A stretch of DNA of 64,000 nucleotides from Candidatus Latescibacterota bacterium (GTDB taxonomy: Bacteria; Latescibacterota; UBA2968; UBA8231), in assembly GCA_022819745.1 (NCBI GenBank), contig JAJEGS010000016.1, positions 62,001-126,000 on the forward strand, written 5' to 3'. Below are positions 42,777 to 51,418 of the stretch, piece after piece (positions within the stretch are counted from its first letter, which is position 1; each line of letters starts with the position of its first letter). The translations under genes were made by a program, and so were the position numbers. Under the pieces are notes generated by a model that saw only the letters and a list, made by a program, of their open reading frames with translations, was not told the DNA's origin and made no database searches.

Positions 42777-43894
42777 TGCCAACGCACCAAACCCTCTTGA
42801 CGTCCAGGTGCCGTGCGGGCGACCCCCAGCAAGATGCCCACTCCCGCCATGTTCCCCATCAACGACGAGCCTCCATAGCTGACAAAGGGCAGCGGCAAGC
42901 CGGTGGTGGGTAGTACCCCGACGACCACGCCGATGTTGAGCAGGGCGTATATCGAGATCATCGCCGTAATGCCGATGGCAACCAAAAAGCCGTACGTATC
43001 ACCAGCACGGGTCCCAATGCGCACTCCGTAAAATGAGAAAGCCGCGAAAAGTCCCAAGACTACCAAGGTACCTACAAGCCCCATTTCCTCGCCGATGACC
43101 GAGAACACAAAATCCGTGTGTGGCTCTGGCAGGTACTGCTCTTTTTGCATGCTGTTGCCCAAACCCACTCCCAAAAGGCCGCCATTGCCCATGCCGTAGA
43201 GCGACTGCAAAACTTGATAGGAGCCAGCCGGATCGCGCTCTGGGTCGATAAAGCTGACTAAGCGCCGCATCTGATAGCTCGAATGCATCAGGGAAAACCC
43301 AATACCCAACAGCGCGAGCAACCCAGCCCCGGCCAAGTGAGACAAGCGCATTCCACCGACCCACAGCATGATTAAGGCAATCAGCCCCAGCGCAATAGCC
43401 GTCCCCAAGTCGGGCTGCAATACGATGAGCACAAGGGCAAAGCCGACGACTAATAAACGGGGCACAAACCCGCGACTAAAATCGTGTAGCTCGTCGCGCT
43501 TGCGCACTAAGACATCCGCCAAGTAGAGCACCAGCGCCAGCTTGGCAAACTCGGCCGGCTGAAAAGCCAAGGCCCCGCCCCAAGCCGGAATGCTCAACCA
43601 GCGCTGAGCTGCGCCGTGGCCCCACGCCAAAACCAGTAAGAGCGACAAGAGGGCCAACAGCACGATCGGCCGCGAAAGCCGCGCCCACCAATGCAAAGGC
43701 ATCCGCGAAAACGCGAGCATGAGCACCAAGCCGATGAAGACGCGGATGGATTGCCTTTTGAGGAAGAAACCCGAGTCGCCAAAGCGCACGTTGGCCAAAA
43801 CGGAGCTAGAGCTATAGATCATGACCAGCCCCAGGCCTACCAGCGTCAGGCAAATCAGCAACACCAACATGCTGTCGCGCTGCACAGCTATCAT
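42773..43894 (-). CDS. ftsW: peptidoglycan polymerase FtsW (SEDS family)
   Basis: 373 residues with about ten membrane helices. SEDS hallmarks: SSSVLANVRFGDSGFFLKRQ, GWGGALAFQPAEFAKLALVLYLAD with the catalytic-loop Glu/Asp region, LLGVGLGNSMQKEQYLPEPHTDFVFSVIGEEMG, and GLPLPFVSYGGSSL. It polymerises glycan with FtsI at the septum. It stands directly after murF, where mraY and murD would normally come first, and directly before murC, where murG is usual. Confidence 0.94.
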   Translation of the reverse strand: MIAVQRDSMLVLLICLTLVGLGLVMIYSSSSVLANVRFGDSGFFLKRQSIRVFIGLVLMLAFSRMPLHWWARLSRPIVLLALLSLLLVLAWGHGAAQRWLSIPAWGGALAFQPAEFAKLALVLYLADVLVRKRDELHDFSRGFVPRLLVVGFALVLIVLQPDLGTAIALGLIALIMLWVGGMRLSHLAGAGLLALLGIGFSLMHSSYQMRRLVSFIDPERDPAGSYQVLQSLYGMGNGGLLGVGLGNSMQKEQYLPEPHTDFVFSVIGEEMGLVGTLVVLGLFAAFSFYGVRIGTRAGDTYGFLVAIGITAMISIYALLNIGVVVGVLPTTGLPLPFVSYGGSSLMGNMAGVGILLGVARTAPGRQEGLVRWQ

Positions 43895-43948
43895 CAGTGA
43901 TGGAACTATAGGTTGCTAGGGGTGCTCGGTGGGAGCGAGCTAGCTCAA

Positions 43949-45316
43949 CTACTGCAGAATGCGCTCGACGACTCGATCAAAGGCCATGGCCCGAGAGGCC
44001 TTGACTAAGACTACATCGCCGCGGCGCAACTGCGCCGCCGCGAATTCGCCGAGTTGCTCGGACTGCTCAAAGTGGCGAGCCGCGTCTTGGGCCATGCCAG
44101 CCGCACGGGCTGCGGCCACTAAGTGCGCGCTTTCGCGGCCAGCAGCCAGGACGACATCGGCGCACTCGGCGGCCTTCTCGCCGACAACCGCGTGCAACCG
44201 GCCGCTCTCCGCGCCGAGCTCTAGCATGTCGCCGAGTACGGCGATTTTCCGCGCACCGGGCACATCGACGAGGAGGTCGAGTGCGGCCGATACCGAGCCG
44301 GGACTGGCGTTGTAGCAATCGTCGATTACTGCGATCCCATTCTTGCGCACGATCTCGCCGCGCTGGCTCACCGCCTCGAACTCGGCGAGAGCGCGCTGGA
44401 TCCCTTCCCAAGGTACGCCGAGGATGCGACCGACCGCGGCCGCGGCCAAGGCATTATACGCATTGTGTCGCCCTAGAACATTGAGATCAATGGGAACATT
44501 ATGTAGAAGGAAGTGGCCGCAGCCCTTCTGGTCGAGTACGAGCCTCTCCCCACGAAACTCGCTCTCACGCGCAAAACCGAAGGTCAGGAGTCTCCCCTTT
44601 GTCCTCTTTACCTCCTGAGCCACGACACGGTCATCGGCGTTGACGAGAGCCGTTAAAGACTCGTCCATATAATCCAGAAGCTCCCCTTTGGCCTTGGCCA
44701 CTCCTTCTACAGACCCAAAAAATTCTATGTGTGCAGTCCCGATGTTGAGCAAAACCCCAATAGTAGGTTCGGCAACCGAACACAGGTAGCGAATGTCCCC
44801 TATCCGCCGCGCTGCCAGTTCCAACACCACCGCCTCGTGACTCGGTGACAGTTGCAGCAGAGTGCGGGGCACCCCTATCTCGTTGTTTTCGCTGCCAATC
44901 GTTTTCAAAACGCAGTACCGCTGCCCCAACACAGCGGCGATCATTTCCTTGGTCGTCGTCTTGCCCGCGCTGCCGACGACGGCCACCACCGGCACCTCCC
45001 AGCGCCGCCGATACGCCCGCGCCATGTCGCCCAGCGCTTGCAGCGTCGAGTCAACGGCCAACAGCGGGCCGGGGGCCGCTTGGTCCAACCCTGGCCAGTG
45101 GCGTTCCACTAAAGCTGCACACGCGCCGCGGGCAAAGGCGGCCTCGACGAAATCATGTCCATCGAAGTTCTCACCCCGCAACGCGACGAACAGCTCGCCC
45201 TCGTCAATGGACCGACTGTCGGTCGCTACTGCTTGCAGGGCGCAATCCGGCTGGAGGCTCCCGACCGGATCGGCAGCCGTCCACTGCACCATCTCGCTCA
45301 GGGTCACGGCGCGCAT
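43949..45316 (-). CDS. murF: UDP-N-acetylmuramoyl-tripeptide--D-alanyl-D-alanine ligase
   Basis: 455 residues. Mur ligase pattern: SRSIDEGELFVALRGENFDGHDF in the UDP domain, ATP loop VVGSAGKTTTKEMIAAVLG, LNIGTAHIEFFGSVEGVAKAKGE, and RKNGIAVIDDCYNASPGSVSAAL near the C-terminal domain. It adds D-Ala-D-Ala to the stem tripeptide. It overlaps the end of murE by 13 bases and is followed by ftsW after a 54-base gap, which is too short for any missing mur gene. Confidence 0.96.
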   Translation of the reverse strand: MRAVTLSEMVQWTAADPVGSLQPDCALQAVATDSRSIDEGELFVALRGENFDGHDFVEAAFARGACAALVERHWPGLDQAAPGPLLAVDSTLQALGDMARAYRRRWEVPVVAVVGSAGKTTTKEMIAAVLGQRYCVLKTIGSENNEIGVPRTLLQLSPSHEAVVLELAARRIGDIRYLCSVAEPTIGVLLNIGTAHIEFFGSVEGVAKAKGELLDYMDESLTALVNADDRVVAQEVKRTKGRLLTFGFARESEFRGERLVLDQKGCGHFLLHNVPIDLNVLGRHNAYNALAAAAVGRILGVPWEGIQRALAEFEAVSQRGEIVRKNGIAVIDDCYNASPGSVSAALDLLVDVPGARKIAVLGDMLELGAESGRLHAVVGEKAAECADVVLAAGRESAHLVAAARAAGMAQDAARHFEQSEQLGEFAAAQLRRGDVVLVKASRAMAFDRVVERILQ

Positions 45317-46788
45317 AGCGGCTGCCCTTCCCTAGAGTGCATACTCCGCAGCACGCGCCGGGCAACTTCGCGGTCGTCAAAAGCCACGACGCGGTCGGCG
45401 AGTTCCTGCTCCTGTTCGTGCCCTTTGCCGGCAATGACTACGACATCCCCGCTGTGTGCAGCGGCCAGAGCCGTAGCAATCGCTTGTGCGCGGTCAACTT
45501 CGCTGTGAACCGCGCTACTGTCGGACACGCCAGCGGCCATATCGTCGATGATGCGTTGCGGATCCTCGCTGCGCGGGTTGTCCGAAGTCAAGACCGTCCA
45601 ATCGGCCAACTCGCCAGCAACGCGACCCATCAGGGGTCGCTTGCCGCGGTCTCGATCTCCGCCACAGCCGCAGACGCAGATCAAACGACCGCTGCCCAAA
45701 TCGCGGGCGGCGTGCAAAACCCTTGCTAGCGCATCCGGGGTGTGGGCGTAATCCACGATGACCGCGAAATCCTGCCCTTCGGCGATCTGCTCACAGCGGC
45801 CCGGGACGCCCGCTAGGGCGGCCAAGCCGCGACACAGGGCCGCAACATCCAAATCCAAGGCCAACCCGGTGGCCACGACAGCCATAGCGTTGTAGCAGTT
45901 GAAATGACCGATCAAATGCGTCTGCACCTCAATGGAGCCGACTGGAGTGTCCAAACACAGGTGCGCTCCCTGCGGGCTAACGTCGGCGCGTTGCAATCGC
46001 ACTTCAGCCTCCGGGCCACAGCCATACGTCACGACGCGCACCTGAATCCTGCGAGCCAATTCGTCGGCGTGGTCGTCGTCGGCATTAATCACCGCAATCG
46101 CTCCTTCTTGCAGGCTTTCAAAAAGCCGGGCCTTGGCCGCAAAGTAGGCATCCCAAGTCCCGTGAAAATCCAAGTGATCGCGCGTCAGATTGGTAAAGAC
46201 CGCCGCCCGGAAGGGAATGCCCTCCACCCTTTTTAATGCCAGTCCATGAGAAGACACTTCTAGCACGGCCGCTTGCTTGCCAGCATCGACGAGCCGACGC
46301 AATAAGCTGTGTAGCTGGACGGCCTCGGGCGTAGTATTGTCCATCTTCTCCAATTCGCCATTGCACCAAAATCCCAAGGTCCCCAAGTACCCGCACGGCA
46401 GGCCAGCGGCTTCAAGGGCACTCCTGAGCAGGAAGGCCGTGGTGGTCTTGCCATTGGTGCCGGTGACGCCGACGTTGAGCAGCGCTTGTCCAGGAGAGGC
46501 GTAAAAACGCGCCGCCATTCGGGCCAATGCGGCTCGACAATCTGCCACCTGCACTCGCGTCGCACCGGCACAATCGATCCGCTCTTCCACCATCACGGCG
46601 CGGGCCCCGCGGGCGATGGCATGATCCACAAAGCGGTGTCGGTCCTGCTCCTGTCCCCCGCGTATAGCCACGAAAAAGTCGCCTTCTTCCACGCAGCGCG
46701 AATCGCAGCGGATCTGCCCTAATTCAATATTTTGGTCGCCCTCCACGCAGGCGTCGGGCAGCTCTTCGAGTAGGTATTTTAATTCCAT
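45304..46788 (-). CDS. murE: UDP-MurNAc-L-Ala-D-Glu--2,6-diaminopimelate ligase
   Basis: 494 residues from the ATG at 46788; the apparent 133-residue N-terminal extension overlaps ftsI and is not part of it. Signatures are SRCVEEGDFFVAIRGG, ATP loop GTNGKTTTAFLL (110-121), FTNLTRDHLDFHGTWDAY and the specificity motif DNPRSE (403-408), the meso-diaminopimelate version (DNPR) rather than the lysine one. That supports Gram-negative-type peptidoglycan. The start lies two bases after the ftsI stop. Confidence 0.96.
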   Translation of the reverse strand: MELKYLLEELPDACVEGDQNIELGQIRCDSRCVEEGDFFVAIRGGQEQDRHRFVDHAIARGARAVMVEERIDCAGATRVQVADCRAALARMAARFYASPGQALLNVGVTGTNGKTTTAFLLRSALEAAGLPCGYLGTLGFWCNGELEKMDNTTPEAVQLHSLLRRLVDAGKQAAVLEVSSHGLALKRVEGIPFRAAVFTNLTRDHLDFHGTWDAYFAAKARLFESLQEGAIAVINADDDHADELARRIQVRVVTYGCGPEAEVRLQRADVSPQGAHLCLDTPVGSIEVQTHLIGHFNCYNAMAVVATGLALDLDVAALCRGLAALAGVPGRCEQIAEGQDFAVIVDYAHTPDALARVLHAARDLGSGRLICVCGCGGDRDRGKRPLMGRVAGELADWTVLTSDNPRSEDPQRIIDDMAAGVSDSSAVHSEVDRAQAIATALAAAHSGDVVVIAGKGHEQEQELADRVVAFDDREVARRVLRSMHSREGQPLCAP

Positions 46789-46790
46789 TA

Positions 46791-48770
46791 TTAAATACCT
46801 CTCGAACTCTGGGCTGGAATGTTTCCGACGAGGCGGGCCTGCTGCGTTTTCCACGGGCTGCGGGCGGCTTCTGCGCCCAGCATACAGTTGATCTGCCCTA
46901 CGCGTCCGGCCCAACCCGGCGAGGGCGACTGATTGACGACCACAGTACCCACGCCGGAAAAGGCCACCGGCAACCCTCGCATCTGCGCTTGGAAGCGGGC
47001 CATGTCTGGGGTCATACCGCGCAAATCGGGCACGGCCGGCCCCTCTTTCTGCGGACGCTTGGCTGCTGGCTGGACCAACAGGCCACCAGGCAGGCTGATG
47101 ATCCGCTTCATCACCCGGCGGAAGGTCGGGGCTGCCACAGATCCTCCCCACCCATTCACGCTGGGGTTTTCGACCATAATCACGCACGCGTATTGGGGAT
47201 TGTTGGCTGGCAGAAAGCCGACGAATGAGGCTATGCTGGCGTTGGGATCGTAGCCACTGCCATCGGCTAAGGCGCGCTGAGCCGTGCCCGTTTTTCCGGC
47301 TACGGCCACGCCCTCAATGCGGGCCTTTTGCCCGGTGCCCCTTTCCACAACTCCAGTCAGCACCTCGCTCAGGGTCGCCGCCGTCTTCCGGCTCACGACC
47401 CGGCGGATCGGCTGGGGGCCGCCGCGACCGTCGAGCTGACCGTCCGAATCAATCGTTCCGGCGACGATCTGCGGTGCCATCAACACGCCACCGTTGGCAA
47501 TGGCTCCGTACGCCATGGCGAGCTGTAGGGCCGTCGCGCCGATTTCCTGCCCGATGGCAATAGTCGCCAGCGACCGCCTAGACCACTGATCAACCTCCTG
47601 CAATAAACCAGGCGTTTCCGCTGGCAAGTCAATGCCCGTGCGAATCGCGAAGCCAAAGTTGCGGATGTGTTCGTAAAAGCGATGCCGCGCCAGCCGCTGC
47701 GTCAGCTTGATCGTGCCGATGTTGCTCGATTTTTCCAAGACCTGAGCAAAGAGCAAATCGCCGTGGGGCTGAATATCGCGGATCGTGTCGCCATTGGCCA
47801 ACCTGAACGTCCCGTGCCCGCAAAAGATGCGATCGTGCAGACTGACCAGCTCATCTTCAAGGACGGCGGCAGCCGCGATGACTTTGAAGGTCGAACCAGG
47901 TTCGTACACGTCGGTTATCGCGCGATTGCGCCTGAGTTCCGGCGAGGAGCGAGACGCCTTATTGGGATCGAAAAGCGGCAGGTTGGCCATGGCCAGTACC
48001 TCACCACTGCGCGGGGCGATAATGACGCCCAATGCACCCTGGGCCTTTGAACCGTCGATGGCCTGTTGCAACTCTTCCTCTAGAATGCTCTGATAGACTC
48101 CATCAATAGTCAGCATCAGGTCTCGACCGTGCTCCGGCTCTTCACGCTGCTGCTGACGCCCGGGTACTTGCTTGCCGCGCGCATCGACGAATCCCACTAT
48201 CGAGCCGTCCTTTTCGCGCAATATATCGTCGAAGGCTCGCTCAATCCCCTCGCGGCCGCTGTTGTCGATGTTGGTGTGTCCGATGAGTTGGCCAGCCAGC
48301 GGCCCCAGGGGATACTGGCGACGAGTCTCTGGGTGTTGGAACACGCCGGCGAACGCGACCGCTCCCACATCCTCGTCAACCACCTGACGCGCCAGATAGA
48401 TAAATTGCTTGTCCCCGCGCAATTGGCGCTCAATGAACTCGGTCCGTTTATCGTTCAGGGACGCGAAGTGGGCGGCTACGCGCTTGGGATCTTCAACCTG
48501 ATCGGGATAGGCATAAAACGATGTGGCTTGGACATCTACGGCCAAACTGTTGCCACGTCGATCGACTACCCGACCCCGGCTCGCTTTCAGCGTGCGGCGC
48601 TCAAGGTACTGCGCATGGGCTTCGGCGCTGTACGCCTCATGCCTGAAGATCTGGATTTGGATGAGGCGTGCGGATAGCCCCAACCACGCCACCGCACCCA
48701 AAATCACGATCCAGCGCAGCCGACTAATGCCCGTATGTTGCACCCGTGGCCCCATCAATCTCCTTCCCAA
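46791..48770 (-). CDS. ftsI: peptidoglycan transpeptidase FtsI (PBP3) with PASTA domain
   Basis: 659 residues. One N-terminal membrane helix (LRWIVILGAVAWLGLSARL), a pedestal domain, and the class B transpeptidase with nucleophile motif STFK (Ser293, Lys296), SSN (348-350) and KTG (493-495). A C-terminal PASTA-like domain follows (PAVPDLRGMTPDMARFQAQ, about 572-630). The PASTA is more usual in Gram-positive or FCB/spirochaete-type PBPs than in E. coli FtsI. The ATG overlaps ftsL by 16 bases. Confidence 0.95.
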   Translation of the reverse strand: MGRRLMGPRVQHTGISRLRWIVILGAVAWLGLSARLIQIQIFRHEAYSAEAHAQYLERRTLKASRGRVVDRRGNSLAVDVQATSFYAYPDQVEDPKRVAAHFASLNDKRTEFIERQLRGDKQFIYLARQVVDEDVGAVAFAGVFQHPETRRQYPLGPLAGQLIGHTNIDNSGREGIERAFDDILREKDGSIVGFVDARGKQVPGRQQQREEPEHGRDLMLTIDGVYQSILEEELQQAIDGSKAQGALGVIIAPRSGEVLAMANLPLFDPNKASRSSPELRRNRAITDVYEPGSTFKVIAAAAVLEDELVSLHDRIFCGHGTFRLANGDTIRDIQPHGDLLFAQVLEKSSNIGTIKLTQRLARHRFYEHIRNFGFAIRTGIDLPAETPGLLQEVDQWSRRSLATIAIGQEIGATALQLAMAYGAIANGGVLMAPQIVAGTIDSDGQLDGRGGPQPIRRVVSRKTAATLSEVLTGVVERGTGQKARIEGVAVAGKTGTAQRALADGSGYDPNASIASFVGFLPANNPQYACVIMVENPSVNGWGGSVAAPTFRRVMKRIISLPGGLLVQPAAKRPQKEGPAVPDLRGMTPDMARFQAQMRGLPVAFSGVGTVVVNQSPSPGWAGRVGQINCMLGAEAARSPWKTQQARLVGNIPAQSSRGI

Positions 48771-49057
48771 TGAGCCAATGCACCATTATTCATGCCATTT
48801 ATAGTCTGCGAGGGATAGACCATGCCGAGCTGGCCGAAGGCCACTTTCTCGACAAAGCCGGAGTTTTTCCGCACTACAATAGCCGCCAATAGCTGAGCAC
48901 GCGCTCTGTCGAGCTCGGCTATTTGCGTCTCAGCCGTGCTTATGCCGCCGACCACCCGGGCCATTTCGACCTTTTGCCAGACGTGGAAGAGGGCCGCCCC
49001 AGCCAGCATCCCTATGAGGAGCACGTACTTCACACAGGAAATTCCGCCTTTGCTCAT
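48755..49057 (-). CDS. ftsL: cell division protein FtsL-like
   Basis: 100 residues: one membrane helix near the start (CVKYVLLIGMLAGAALFHVW) then a coiled-coil-like periplasmic segment (VGGISTAETQIAELDRARAQ). FtsL is a poorly conserved subunit of the FtsQLB complex, so the call rests on size, topology and position between rsmH and ftsI. Starts one base after the rsmH stop region. Confidence 0.8.
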   Translation of the reverse strand: MSKGGISCVKYVLLIGMLAGAALFHVWQKVEMARVVGGISTAETQIAELDRARAQLLAAIVVRKNSGFVEKVAFGQLGMVYPSQTINGMNNGALAHWEGD

Positions 49058-49058
49058 A

Positions 49059-49985
49059 TTAGCCTGCCTCGATTTTTTCGTAGATTCTCAAAATGGCGCT
49101 GCGCGCTCGAGTATTTTGTTTGACCTCGGCCTCGCTCGCCCGCTGCAATTTGTAACCTACTCGCTTGAACGACGGTTTCCTCCCGCAGGTGCAAATGGGT
49201 ACGCGCGGCGGACAAATGCAGCCGCGCACTAGCGCCGCGAAATGCTGCTTGACCAACCGGTCCTCTAAGGAGTGATAGGCCAAGACGACCAGTCGGCCAC
49301 CGGGTTTCAGTCTGACCTCTGCAGCCGTCAACCCCGCCTGCAACTGCCCCAACTCGTCGTTGACGGCGATGCGCAACGCTTGGAATACGCGCGCCAGCGT
49401 CTTGTTGAGCATCTGGGGCCGCGTGGCCGCTACGGCCTGCCGCAAAGCCTGCGTAGTGATCAAGGGCGCGAGCCGCTGCTGCCGATAGATTGAACGCGCT
49501 ATCCGCCGCGCTGCGCGTTCTTCTCCGTAGCGCGCAATTAACTCGGCCAGTTCGCGCTCGCTGCACGCCGCGATCAATTCGGCGGCTGTTGGGCCAACTT
49601 CCGCATCCATTCGCATATCGAGAGGTCCGTCGGCCTGATAGCTGAATCCCCGAGCCGATGCGTCGATCTGATGCGAGGAAACTCCTAAGTCGAACAGGAC
49701 GCCGCTCAACGGCCCGATCCCTTCCTGAGCCAGCAACTCGCTCAATTCGGCAAAGCGGCCTTGCCGCACGACGGCTCGCGTATCTGCTGCCAACCTCACT
49801 CGCGCTGCCGCTACGGCTTCCCGATCCCGATCTACTGCTAGCAGCCGCCCCTTGGGGCCGAGGGCCTGAAGCAATGCCCAACTGTGGCCACCTCCGCCGA
49901 CTGTCGCATCCACGTATGCTTCGTCTGGATCGGTGACCAGCCCGGCGACTACTTCCGCGACCATGACCGGTATGTGGTATGCCAT
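49059..49985 (-). CDS. rsmH: 16S rRNA (cytosine(1402)-N4)-methyltransferase
   Basis: 308 residues. Signatures: HIPVMVAEVVAGL, DEAYVDATVGGGGHSWALL (SAM motif I), LLAVDRDREAVAAA, GVLFDLGVSSHQIDASARGFSYQADGPLDMRM, and the closing GGRLVVLAYHSLEDRLVKQHF. RsmH methylates C1402 in the ribosomal P-site. Universal second gene of the dcw cluster, 12 bases after mraZ's stop. Confidence 0.96.
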   Translation of the reverse strand: MAYHIPVMVAEVVAGLVTDPDEAYVDATVGGGGHSWALLQALGPKGRLLAVDRDREAVAAARVRLAADTRAVVRQGRFAELSELLAQEGIGPLSGVLFDLGVSSHQIDASARGFSYQADGPLDMRMDAEVGPTAAELIAACSERELAELIARYGEERAARRIARSIYRQQRLAPLITTQALRQAVAATRPQMLNKTLARVFQALRIAVNDELGQLQAGLTAAEVRLKPGGRLVVLAYHSLEDRLVKQHFAALVRGCICPPRVPICTCGRKPSFKRVGYKLQRASEAEVKQNTRARSAILRIYEKIEAG

Positions 49986-49997
49986 AGTTCATAAGGT

Positions 49998-50441
49998 TTA
50001 GAGGTCTATTGCAAAGTCTTCCAAGCTATCGGCAAGATCTTCCATCGGCGGAAAATCATCGCTGTTTTCTGGGCTCCAAAACTCCAATTTGTCCAACGCA
50101 CCAATGATGACCATCTGGTTCGTGATGCCGGCCTTGGCCAGCAGTTTGCGTGGGATGCCGGTCCGCCCCTGTCGGTCTAGTTTCACTTCTGCCGCATGCG
50201 AAACCATGGAGCGGATGAAGGCCCGCGCCTCGCGTTTGGTCGTCGGCAGGCGCAAGAGCTGTTCGGCTTTCGCTTCCCACTCGGGCCGGGAGTAGGCCAC
50301 CAAGCAGTTGTCGAACCCACGCAGCACCACGAGCGTGTCGTCGGCTTCTGGAGGCAGCTTCTTGCGGAACTCCGCCGGCACAAAAATCCGCCCCTTGTCA
50401 TCGACGGGAACCTCGTGTCTGCCTGTGAAAAACTGTGCCAT
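49998..50441 (-). CDS. mraZ: transcriptional regulator MraZ
   Basis: 147 residues with two AbrB-like double-psi barrel halves: FFTGRHEVPVDDKGRIFVPAEFRKKL and HAAEVKLDRQGRTGIPRKLLAKAG. MraZ binds short direct repeats upstream of its own operon and usually represses the dcw genes. Three 10-bp repeats sit 30 bases upstream of the ATG over a promoter, so autoregulation is likely here. The first gene of the cluster. Confidence 0.95.
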   Translation of the reverse strand: MAQFFTGRHEVPVDDKGRIFVPAEFRKKLPPEADDTLVVLRGFDNCLVAYSRPEWEAKAEQLLRLPTTKREARAFIRSMVSHAAEVKLDRQGRTGIPRKLLAKAGITNQMVIIGALDKLEFWSPENSDDFPPMEDLADSLEDFAIDL

Positions 50442-50470
50442 TTGATGCCCATATCAAGTCAAAATTCCCG

Positions 50471-50534
50471 TTCCACCACTTTCCACCACTTTCCACCACA
50501 TCCCAATAATACACGCATCTCAACGGAACTGCAA
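50471..50534 (-). promoter_or_regulatory. dcw promoter with three MraZ-type repeats
   Basis: On the minus strand TTGCAG (50529-50534) and TATTAT (50506-50511) are separated by exactly 17 bases. Directly downstream, over the expected start site, are three consecutive 10-base units GTGGTGGAAM at 50491-50500, 50481-50490 and 50471-50480, the spacing and G-rich core of known MraZ boxes. Confidence 0.8.
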
Positions 50535-50587
50535 GCATATTTTTCCTTTATTTTTCAGATAGATACGGCCATTTCAAGCTGTCTTAT

Positions 50588-50622
50588 ACACTTATTTGTG
50601 TATATATCACACTTATTTGTGT
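50588..50622. repeat. two copies of palindrome ACACTTATTTGTGT, 21 bp apart
   Basis: Identical 14-base words at 50588-50601 and 50609-50622. Each has ACAC/GTGT arms around TTATTT. Centres are 21 bases apart, two helical turns, placing both on one DNA face about 54-95 bases upstream of the dcw -35 element. This looks like an operator pair for an unidentified dimeric regulator. Confidence 0.6.
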
Positions 50623-50680
50623 GCCCATCGGCTACCGTCCGCTCTCTTTAATTTTCGTCCCTACTGCCACATTGACATAG

Positions 50681-50716
50681 AAAAGGGGTTGGCCATCGTG
50701 TGGTCCAACCCCTTTT
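50681..50716 (-). terminator. terminator after trmB
   Basis: A 12-bp stem (AAAAGGGGTTGG with CCAACCCCTTTT) and a 12-base loop lies 22 bases past the trmB stop. Its A and T arms make it symmetrical, so it could act from either strand; the next gene on the minus strand is mraZ with its own promoter. Confidence 0.75.
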
Positions 50717-50737
50717 GCTTTAACTCGGCGGGTATCT

Positions 50738-51343
50738 TTACGTCGGCATCTTCTCCATGACTCGGCGGTAAATCGGCTTGCCTTGCGCTAGGAACTTGTC
50801 TTCGTAATTGGTCCGCGCCCCCAGCCACTCGACATCCACCTCCACTAAGCACGAACTGGTTTCCAACGCCGCGAGCATGACGTCGAAATAATCGGCGTAA
50901 TCCGTGGCTAGCCACAACTGACCGCCCGCGCATAACGTGCGCTCGACTTCGCGTAGAAATGCCTCGTTAAAAAGCCGCCGCTTGTGATGCCGCTTCTTGG
51001 GCCAAGGGTCGGGAAAATAGATGTGATAGGCTCGCACTGATACCGCAGCCACGAAAAACTCGACGAATTCTCGCGCATCCATGTGCGCGAATCGCACGTT
51101 GTAGAGATTGCGGCGCACGGCGCGCTGGTGGGCAATGCGCAAGTATTTGGCCGCCCATTCGACTCCAATGAAATTCACTGCAGGCTGGCGGCTGGCCGCG
51201 TCGATGATAAAGCGTCCTTTGCCAATGCCGATTTCGACCTCCACCGGCTGGTCGTTGCCGAAAACTTCCCGCCAATCCAACGTCGGATCTTGGTCTGGGT
51301 TATCCGGCAACGCCAAAAAACCCGCCCCGGTCTGCTTCATCAA
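50738..51343 (-). CDS. trmB: tRNA (guanine(46)-N7)-methyltransferase
   Basis: 201 residues. SAM-binding start VEVEIGIGKGRFIIDAA, then VNFIGVEWAAKYLRIAHQRA, MDAREFVEFF, and the TrmB signature IYFPDPWPKKRHHKRRLF with the catalytic Asp. It ends with TNYEDKFLAQGKPIYRRVMEKMP. It methylates G46 in tRNA. The gene is flanked by terminators on both sides and so is probably expressed alone. Confidence 0.95.
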   Translation of the reverse strand: MMKQTGAGFLALPDNPDQDPTLDWREVFGNDQPVEVEIGIGKGRFIIDAASRQPAVNFIGVEWAAKYLRIAHQRAVRRNLYNVRFAHMDAREFVEFFVAAVSVRAYHIYFPDPWPKKRHHKRRLFNEAFLREVERTLCAGGQLWLATDYADYFDVMLAALETSSCLVEVDVEWLGARTNYEDKFLAQGKPIYRRVMEKMPT

Positions 51344-51356
51344 ATTCTCCCCAAAG

Positions 51357-51388
51357 AAAAAGCGCTCCCCTACTATTTAGGGGAGCGC
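51357..51388 (-). terminator. rho-independent terminator of the Fe-S/MoeB operon
   Basis: Perfect 9-bp GC-rich stem GCGCTCCCC / GGGGAGCGC with a nine-base loop, then five T residues on the minus strand, 31 bases past the rhodanese-MoeB stop. It ends the merR-led operon before trmB. Confidence 0.88.
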
Positions 51389-51418
51389 CGTATAAACAAC
51401 ACTGCGAATATAGCTAGA

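Noticed and set aside
49054..49992. 312-codon frame overlapping rsmH in another phase
   Set aside because: Arg/Gly/Ser-rich low-information sequence; rsmH in the other frame is unmistakable.
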